Source of the DNA: CAZPEV01 sp964585635
Lineage (GTDB): Bacteria; Zixibacteria; MSB-5A5; GN15; JAAZOE01
Assembly: GCA_964585635.1 (NCBI GenBank)
Contig: CAZPEV010000113.1
Span: 1-11,271, forward strand
DNA: 11,271 bases
Reading direction: 5' to 3'
Part shown: positions 7,358 through 11,271 of the stretch, in pieces
Numbering within the stretch: position 1 is the stretch's first letter
Layout of the letters: every line of letters begins with the position of its first letter
Notes under the pieces: generated by a model
The model's input: only the letters and a program-made list of their open reading frames with translations
Told to the model about the DNA's origin: nothing
Databases searched by the model: none
Position numbers and translations under genes: made by a program

Positions 7358-7528
7358 TTATGCAAAACCTTGGTCACCCAGCGCGGAAAATAATTCCGCC
7401 GTACCTCTCCGGGGACCAATCTCCCAAGGTTCAACGCTATACTTCAATATGCGTTCCAACTCTTTAACACATATAGTGATAAATGGTTTCACTGGTAAAT
7501 TACTTCTGAATTCATCTATGTCAAGCAT
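7358..7528 (-). CDS. Possible small ORF (56 aa) at the head of the cassette
   Basis: This frame runs from ATG 7528 to TAA 7358 and encodes 56 aa with a protein-like mix: an acidic start (MLDIDEF), an amphipathic middle (VKELERILKY, 21-30), then PWEIGPRRG (34-42) and LFSALGDQGFA. I recognise no domain. Against it, no Shine-Dalgarno is visible before the ATG (a run of A residues instead), and an ORF of this length can occur by chance in DNA of this composition. For it, it points the same way as the cassette and ends only 61 bases before the next small ORF. The 7366-7431 dyad falls inside its 3' half, so the conserved element here might be the nucleic acid structure rather than the peptide. Confidence 0.3.
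   Translation of the reverse strand: MLDIDEFRSNLPVKPFITICVKELERILKYSVEPWEIGPRRGTAELFSALGDQGFA
7366..7431. repeat. Nested inverted repeats upstream of the cassette
   Basis: An 8-bp perfect inverted repeat (AACCTTGG at 7366-7373, CCAAGGTT at 7424-7431) encloses a perfect 6-bp hairpin (GCGGAA 7383-7388, loop AATAA, TTCCGC 7394-7399). It also encloses an alternative pairing of TTGGTC (7370-7375) with GACCAA (7414-7419). Together they could fold into a compact 66-base structure on either strand, with two competing outer pairings. The region is locally GC-rich within AT-rich flanks. It could be a regulatory RNA element ahead of the minus-strand cassette or a protein-binding dyad. It overlaps the tentative 56-aa ORF, and the two readings compete. 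Confidence 0.4.
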
Positions 7529-7796
7529 TTTTTTGACATTTCGCTTTTTTTATTTTTGTGTATGCTATCTGGACGCCAACGCTGGGCAACATGTCCGGTG
7601 CAAACTCACAAAAGCAGGCTAATTTTTACCTAGGCCCTCTTAGACAATGGGGTTCTTGGGGTCGTGTCATCCCAAAACCATTTTTGGTAAGTTCTTGCAA
7701 ATCAAGTACATGCGTTACTCATTCACCGCCGGGTGCCGCCTTCAGCAATCAGAAATATCTATTCGGGTGGCACTCCCAAGCGTCGGCCTGAGGGTG
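7529..7796. other. AT-rich stretch without a supported gene
   Basis: Between the cassette and the tandem repeat I find no convincing coding region on either strand. The plus-strand frame from GTG 7558 (77 codons) has no ribosome binding site and a low-complexity, Ser/Gly/Gln-rich product, so I reject it. T-rich runs (7528-7534, 7545-7557) lie at the cassette side. Towards the right edge the sequence becomes GC-richer, with a GGGTG/CACCC pairing (7792-7796 with 7805-7809). A short stretch near 7712-7718 (GCGTTAC) recalls the start of the tandem repeat, but the similarity soon fades. Confidence 0.5.
7562..7589 (-). promoter_or_regulatory. Weak candidate promoter for the cassette
   Basis: On the minus strand TTGCCC (complement of 7584-7589) and TAGCAT (complement of 7562-7567) are 16 bases apart, each matching four of six sigma-70-type consensus bases. 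They lie about 35 bases before the 56-aa ORF. A perfect TTGACA also occurs on the minus strand inside the ORF start (complement of 7519-7524), paired only with a poor -10. Promoter consensus for this organism is unknown, so this is a guess. Confidence 0.2.
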
Positions 7797-7994
7797 TACG
7801 TAGTCACCCGGCATGACCATGCACCGATCGGCGCTACTTCTTCCGCGCTGCGCCACTCAAATAAAGCGCAAACCCTTCCGGTTTCCCCGGGGGCGTAAAC
7901 AATTACCAGGCATAAGTATGCATCGATCGGCGTTACTTCTTCCGCGCCGCACCACTCAAATAAGGCGTAAATCCTTCCGGTTTCCCCGGCGGTG
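7797..7994. repeat. 99-bp imperfect tandem repeat of a gene's 3' end
   Basis: Two units lie head to tail, 7797-7895 and 7896-7994. The right-hand 86 bases of each (7810-7895 and 7909-7994) align without gaps and differ at about 12 positions (about 86% identity); the first 13 bases of each unit are only about half identical. The second unit is the true end of the secreted-protein gene, with its last codons, TAA stop and 3' flank. The first unit encodes the same tail, PGKPEGF-x-x-YLSGAARKK, followed by TAG. Most coding differences are silent (Pro, Gly, Gly, Ala, stop), with Thr/Ala and Pro/Leu as replacements. That is the signature of a diverged homologue's tail rather than a fresh copy error. 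Confidence 0.85.
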
Positions 7995-8490
7995 CGATTT
8001 CAAAGGTAATCGTTAATTTGGCCGTGCCGGTCTTGATATAGGTCAATCGGAATCGCGGCGCCTGGGGCATGATGTCGCTGACAAACATCAGTGAGTCGCC
8101 GGTTTTCGAAAACGAGGCCGCATAATTGATCGCGTGTCCCTCGTTGTCGAAATAGATGGCGCGGGTGTCGTTCGGCGCGGGACGGTACACGATCATAAGA
8201 TCGTCGTGAGTCCCGCCGGGCCGATCCTTGGAGGCCGGGATATCCAGATGGTTCTTCCTGACCAGGATATTCTCATTGAGATCGAAGGCGAACGAAAAGG
8301 CGCCGCTCTCGCTGCCGTCGGCCTGTATGCCGACCCAATCGCCGACCAAAAACCGCCACGATGCCCACGGGTCCGCCGGGGCCGCGTTTTGCGCATACGC
8401 CGTCGTGCCCAGCACGATCAGCCACGGGACGAGAACGACGAGCGCCTTTATCCATCCCGCTTTCCTGCTGTTTCCGCTTCTTTTAAGCAA
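7933..8490 (-). CDS. Secreted lipocalin-like (DUF1579-type) protein
   Basis: This is a 185-aa exported protein. It has a clear Sec signal peptide: a basic start (KRSGNSRK), a hydrophobic core (about 15-30) and AYA-Q cleavage after residue 33. The mature part resembles small lipocalin-like beta-barrel proteins of unknown function: WRFLVGDWVG (45-54), THDDLMIVYRP (94-104), AIYFDNEGHAINY (111-123), PRFRLTY (145-151) and FEIAPPGKPEGF (163-174). The family is common in environmental bacteria, and the ligand is unknown. I chose TTG at 8490 because AAGGAG stands exactly six bases upstream and the signal peptide then begins properly; the ATG at 8517 gives nine extra residues that contain that ribosome binding site. 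It is 37 bp after the MFS gene, probably the same transcript. Its last codons and 3' flank are duplicated just downstream. Confidence 0.8.
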   Translation of the reverse strand: MLKRSGNSRKAGWIKALVVLVPWLIVLGTTAYAQNAAPADPWASWRFLVGDWVGIQADGSESGAFSFAFDLNENILVRKNHLDIPASKDRPGGTHDDLMIVYRPAPNDTRAIYFDNEGHAINYAASFSKTGDSLMFVSDIMPQAPRFRLTYIKTGTAKLTITFEIAPPGKPEGFTPYLSGAARKK

Positions 8491-8527
8491 CTCGAACTCC
8501 TTTCCAGGGAAGCCCATTATTCCCGCA

Positions 8528-9736
8528 TCAGGTCATCTTATCCGTCTCGGTTCCCTTGCCGTAGAGGCCGAAATAGACCGTTCCCGCCACGCCGAAGGCG
8601 AACGCAGTCCATAAATTCGCCGTCGGGCTGATCTTCCACAGTATCCCCCCCAATATCCCGGCCAGCGCAACAATCGTATCCCGCATGAAATAGTACGCCC
8701 CCACCGTGCGGGCTTTGGCGTCCGGTACCGCCAGGTCGACAATCAGCGCCTTGCGGGTCGGTTCGCCGAACTCCTTCAGCCCTCGGATGAAGAAGGCCAC
8801 GATCAGAAGCGCGGTTGTCTGGGAGAAATACAGGAAAGCCGGGAAGAGGGTGAAAAAGCCGAAGGTGATCAGCACAAACGGCTTCCGCTCTGCCTTGTCG
8901 GAAAAGTATGCCACCGGAATATAGAGCAGCATCGCCGTCCCCATCTCGATCGCCGTCAGCCAGCCGAACTCCAGCGCCCCCTTCTGCGCGATATCCATCA
9001 CCCAGATCACGACAAAGGCGTACGGTATCTGCTCGCAGAAGCGGATCAGGATATCCGACACCAACAGCCGCTTCAGGCCGGGGTCGAACTGCCGCACAAA
9101 CTGCCGCAGCCTCAACGGCTGATATTTCTCCGTCTTGTTCGGCGCCATCCGCTGCTGGACGACCAGCGACACGACCGCCAGAACCAGCGCCAGCCCAAAG
9201 GCGATCCGCACCCCGCTGACCAGGCCGTAGGCCGCGATCAGCGCGCCGCCGATCACCGGTCCGCCCCCCATCGGTATCCGCCGGATGATGGAATGCATCG
9301 ACACTCCCATCGCCCGCTTCGATTTCGGCAGCAGGTCGGCCACCAGACTCATCGTCGCCGGCAACGATAGGGAGGACCAAGCCATGAAAAAGACTGCCGC
9401 GACCATCACCGCCGGCCAGGATGGTATCAGCACGACGATGAGATATCCGATCATGGCGATGATGTTGAACACCGCCAGCGCCCGCTTGGTCCCCAACCGG
9501 TCGGCCAGTATTCCCCCCGGCAGCGCCCAGAGCGCCCCGAGCAGATTCTCCAGCGCACCATACACGCCGATCAGGATCGCGCCGGCGCCGAGGACTTCGA
9601 TATACTTGGGGATAAAACGGGAACCGATTCGCTCCCCCATGCCGACCAGTACCACCATCGTCAGCAAAAGGATATAATCGCGCTTTAGGCCCAGAAAGCC
9701 GAGAATACTCTTGGAATCAGGCGCGTGATCCGGCAT
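8528..9736 (-). CDS. Major facilitator superfamily transporter
   Basis: This 402-aa inner-membrane protein has about 12 hydrophobic segments and the MFS motif A between the second and third helices (GGILADRLGTKR, about residues 74-85 from this start). The second half has a weaker equivalent, AYFSDKAERKP. MFS carriers move small solutes by proton antiport or symport; the substrate cannot be told. The overall look (short loops, GALWALPGG, GGGPVIGGALIAAYG) suggests a drug/efflux-like branch. The frame is open to a TTG at 9772, but ATG 9736 gives a compact N-terminus; neither has a good Shine-Dalgarno. It lies about 70 bp after the DUF1003 gene on the same strand and ahead of the secreted lipocalin-like gene. 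If these are cotranscribed, export of a lipophilic compound plus a periplasmic binder is one reading, offered as inference. Confidence 0.88.
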   Translation of the reverse strand: MPDHAPDSKSILGFLGLKRDYILLLTMVVLVGMGERIGSRFIPKYIEVLGAGAILIGVYGALENLLGALWALPGGILADRLGTKRALAVFNIIAMIGYLIVVLIPSWPAVMVAAVFFMAWSSLSLPATMSLVADLLPKSKRAMGVSMHSIIRRIPMGGGPVIGGALIAAYGLVSGVRIAFGLALVLAVVSLVVQQRMAPNKTEKYQPLRLRQFVRQFDPGLKRLLVSDILIRFCEQIPYAFVVIWVMDIAQKGALEFGWLTAIEMGTAMLLYIPVAYFSDKAERKPFVLITFGFFTLFPAFLYFSQTTALLIVAFFIRGLKEFGEPTRKALIVDLAVPDAKARTVGAYYFMRDTIVALAGILGGILWKISPTANLWTAFAFGVAGTVYFGLYGKGTETDKMT

Positions 9737-9806
9737 AGCGGGCAATATACGGAGCCGGGAGGTCAAACTCAACAGCGTTGAAATGATTGATTTTGGGCCG
9801 ACAGTG

Positions 9807-10538
9807 TCAGGCCGGCTCTGAATGATTTCCGCCGGCGCGGCGCGTCAGGTCTTCCATCATTTCCATCTGGATCTGCTGAATCTCCAACAGGCGTTGCCAG
9901 GAATGGTTGATCATCTGATCGAGCTTGATATGCAACTGCCGGATTTCGATCTCGGCCTTGAGGTTGACCTGGTAGTCATGCTCGGCCCGCAGGCGGTCTT
10001 TGGCCTCCTGGCGGTTCTGGCTCATCATGATGATCGGCGCCTGGATCGCCGCCAGACAGGACAGCACCAAGTTGAGCAGAATATACGGGTAGGGATCGAA
10101 CGGACGGAAGAATAGAACGAAAGAATTGATGCCGAGCCAGACCACCATTACCAAGGCAAAGATGATGATAAAGCGCCAACTGCCGCCGAAGGACGCCACG
10201 CTGTCGGCCAGCCGTTCGCCATAGGTCAATTTCCGGTCATACTCGGCGTCGACGTTGCGGGAGAGGACCTCCTCCTCCTTGAGGCTGTCGATCACCGCCG
10301 CCTCCAGCGTCGTCAGAGCGCCCCGCTGCGCCTGCAGGGCATCCTCAACATAATCGGTCCGAAACCGGTTCAGGCAGGAGAGGCAGATGGTATGATGGGA
10401 ATCCCAATCGGGATGCTGATGGCGTATCAGTTCCCCGACCGGGCCGTGCACCAGCTCAGCCGAGTGCCCCTCACCCAACGGTTTGGGCAGATTGCATACG
10501 GGGCAGATAAAGGTTTGTTCGGAGGTTTCTGCAGGCAT
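9807..10538 (-). CDS. DUF1003 membrane protein with N-terminal CxxC/CxxC ribbon
   Basis: The core is DUF1003, an uncharacterised bacterial inner-membrane domain. Two helices (about 122-145 and 150-172) carry the signature FRPFDPYPYILLNLVLSCLA (144-163) and APIIMMSQNRQEAKDR (167-182). A basic/acidic amphipathic region follows (DYQVNLKAEIEIRQLHIKLD, 188-207), then a coiled-coil-like Gln/Met-rich tail (213-231). The N-terminus adds CPVC (12-15) and CLSC (52-55), which could bind zinc as a split ribbon, a variant known in part of the family. The 243-aa length is typical. ATG 10538 has AAGGGA upstream at good spacing. The role is unknown, and links to magnesium or ion homeostasis in the literature are weak. 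It lies between the broken lipoprotein gene and the MFS gene, all on the minus strand. Confidence 0.9.
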   Translation of the reverse strand: MPAETSEQTFICPVCNLPKPLGEGHSAELVHGPVGELIRHQHPDWDSHHTICLSCLNRFRTDYVEDALQAQRGALTTLEAAVIDSLKEEEVLSRNVDAEYDRKLTYGERLADSVASFGGSWRFIIIFALVMVVWLGINSFVLFFRPFDPYPYILLNLVLSCLAAIQAPIIMMSQNRQEAKDRLRAEHDYQVNLKAEIEIRQLHIKLDQMINHSWQRLLEIQQIQMEMMEDLTRRAGGNHSEPA

Positions 10539-10575
10539 AAGCCATTCCCTTCGATTTGATGCGTGGGTCCATGGC

Positions 10576-10620
10576 AGGGCGGATACAACCCAGCGCCTGG
10601 GCAGACATCACCGCCGCCCT
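10576..10620. repeat. Nested hairpin in the DUF1003 upstream region
   Basis: AGGGCGG (10576-10582) pairs perfectly with CCGCCCT (10614-10620). Inside it CCCAG (10589-10593) pairs with CTGGG (10597-10601) across a CGC loop. On the minus strand this lies between the broken lipoprotein gene and the DUF1003 start, about 40 bases before that ATG. There is no T-tract, so it is not a standard terminator. It may be a 5' leader structure or chance in GC-rich DNA. Confidence 0.3.
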
Positions 10621-10669
10621 TCACCGCTTGGGAATAATCAAGAGATTCACCAATTGTTCGGCAAGCTAA

Positions 10670-11203
10670 TTATTTCTGGCCGGCCTTCAGCGTTCCGGAA
10701 GCGGACAGATGCTTATCGGTGGTGTTGAGATAATTCCCGGAAAACTGGCCGTAGTAGACGCCGTTCTTGAATGAATCGACCACCACTTCGCCGGATTGAC
10801 AGACGAAAAGATTGTCGCCGATGGCATACTTTTGGCTGTTGATAATTTCGCAGATGGCCGCGAAACGGGTGTCGTACCGTCCCGGCCGGGGCGGGATCGG
10901 CAGCGTCATGTACAGACGCGCGACCTCGGTTAGTTCCAGGTGGGCGACACTCTCCCGGTCGGTCCCGGGGACCTTGGCCTGGCCCTCGACAAACAGCACG
11001 ATGCTGTCGCCTGGTCGAATCTGATATCGGCCGCCGGTCAGGGCGATGGATCGATTCAGCTCATAATATGATTTGGTGGTGGTGAAGCGCAGGGTGGTCT
11101 TCTACGGCGCCTGCTCGGTGAGATGGAAATAGACTCGTTTGCAGCCGTCGGCCAGCGTCAGCGTCAGGACCGCCAGGGCCAAAACAGCGATTTTTGAACG
11201 CAT
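10670..11203 (-). pseudogene. Putative lipoprotein gene interrupted by an in-frame TAG
   Basis: The frame starts at ATG 11203 (GAGG nine bases upstream) with MRSKIAVLALAVLTLTLADG-C, a signal peptide and an imperfect lipobox (Asp at -2, Cys21). At codon 34 a TAG (11102-11104) interrupts it. The same frame then stays open for 143 more codons to TAA at 10670. Those codons read like ordinary protein: a beta-rich stretch with YQIRPGDSIVLFVEG, then LYMTLPIPPRPGRYDTRF, a Cys pair and VYYGQFSGNYLNTT near the end. The whole would be 177 residues of an outer-membrane or periplasmic lipoprotein of unknown role. A GTG at 10999 could restart translation without the export signal. TAG could come from CAG by one transition, as a real nonsense mutation, a read error, or suppression. 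It follows the preceding gene by one base, so they share an operon. Confidence 0.7.
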
Positions 11204-11204
11204 G

Positions 11205-11271
11205 CTATAACCTCATCCCATAGACCCGATATTTCTTGTACACCTTGGCGCCCCTCAGTTGAGCGGCGCGG
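11205..11271 (-). CDS. 3' end of an unidentified gene running off the window
   Basis: On the minus strand an open frame enters from the window edge and ends at TAG (11205-11207), one base before the ATG of the lipoprotein gene. The 21 visible residues are basic, with QLRGAKVYKKYRVYGMRL as the end. That is too short to place in a family. Support comes from the close spacing to the lipoprotein start and from that gene's GAGG ribosome binding site lying within these last codons, an arrangement typical of coupled genes. A second frame is also open across the edge, so the assignment is moderate at best. Confidence 0.42.
   Translation of the reverse strand, partial: RAAQLRGAKVYKKYRVYGMRL

Larger units (their letters stand above)
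5092..7796. other. AT-rich accessory island between pyrG and a secreted-protein gene
   Basis: GC falls from about 60% in pyrG to about 40-43% here and recovers at the tandem repeat near 7797. Codon use shifts as well, with many AT-ending codons such as ATA, TTA and AAA. The block holds a minus-strand cassette (5144-7528) and then about 270 bases with no supported gene. No integrase, transposase, inverted terminal repeats or flanking tRNA gene was seen, so how it arrived is unknown. The only duplication at an edge is the 99-bp tandem repeat at 7797-7994. The left edge (5092-5143) has no matching repeat that I can see. I infer horizontal acquisition from composition and gene content. Confidence 0.55.

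Noticed and set aside
7533..7566. TTGACA with downstream TATGCT on the plus strand as a promoter
   Set aside because: The spacing is 22 bases, too long, and no supported plus-strand gene follows.
7558..7791. A 77-codon plus-strand ORF from GTG in the AT-rich gap
   Set aside because: It has no Shine-Dalgarno, an unlikely composition, no recognisable motif, and it runs into the repeat border.
5092..7908. The AT-rich block as a transposon or integrative element
   Set aside because: No transposase, integrase, terminal inverted repeats or matching flanking duplications were found. Called only an accessory island.
7797..7994. The two-unit repeat as a CRISPR-like array
   Set aside because: There are only two long imperfect units lying head to tail without spacers, and one is the end of a coding gene.
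7647..8016. Plus-strand ORFs across the tandem repeat, with a repeated HRSALLLPR...RK-x-FRFPR peptide
   Set aside because: The apparent protein repeat is only the reverse reading of the duplicated 3' end of the secreted-protein gene. There is no ribosome binding site.
8538..9380. A 280-codon minus-strand ORF overlapping the MFS gene in another frame
   Set aside because: It is a Gly/Asp/Arg-rich frame-shadow of the MFS coding sequence, with no membrane segments or motifs.

Overview
The window looks like chromosome of a diderm (Gram-negative-type) bacterium. It carries kdsB, which activates Kdo for lipopolysaccharide, and the periplasmic cell-wall enzyme mltG. Most of it is GC-rich (roughly 58-62% by eye). 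I cannot assign the lineage from sequence alone. The protein sequences are well diverged from the model species I know, which would fit an uncultured phylum such as Zixibacteria, but that is a guess.

Layout. Positions 1-75 end an unseen upstream unit with a textbook intrinsic terminator. A tight plus-strand operon follows: ruvX, a 55-aa single-span membrane protein coupled at both ends, and mltG (147-1751). A minus-strand GAF-domain gene (1768-2322) converges on mltG and diverges from kdsB-pyrG (2668-5091, plus strand) across a 345-bp promoter region.

Immediately after pyrG the composition drops to about 40-43% GC. A minus-strand cassette occupies 5144-7528. Read 5'->3' on the minus strand it holds a possible 56-aa ORF, a 39-aa ORF with a good ribosome binding site, a 277-aa protein with two membrane spans and a beta-rich exterior, and a 399-aa protein with one membrane span, a beta-rich middle and a phospholipase-D-like C-terminal domain. 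This is the most interesting part. It looks like a horizontally acquired, membrane-anchored sensor/effector unit, plausibly anti-phage defence. That role is inferred from architecture and context only. No integrase or transposase is visible.

On the far side of the cassette, GC-rich DNA resumes at a 99-bp imperfect tandem repeat made from the 3' end of a secreted lipocalin-like gene. The rest is minus-strand: that secreted protein (7933-8490), an MFS transporter (8528-9736), a DUF1003 membrane protein with an N-terminal CxxC/CxxC ribbon (9807-10538), a putative lipoprotein gene broken by an in-frame TAG (10670-11203), and the last 21 codons of another gene running off the window end.

No tRNA, rRNA or CRISPR array was seen.
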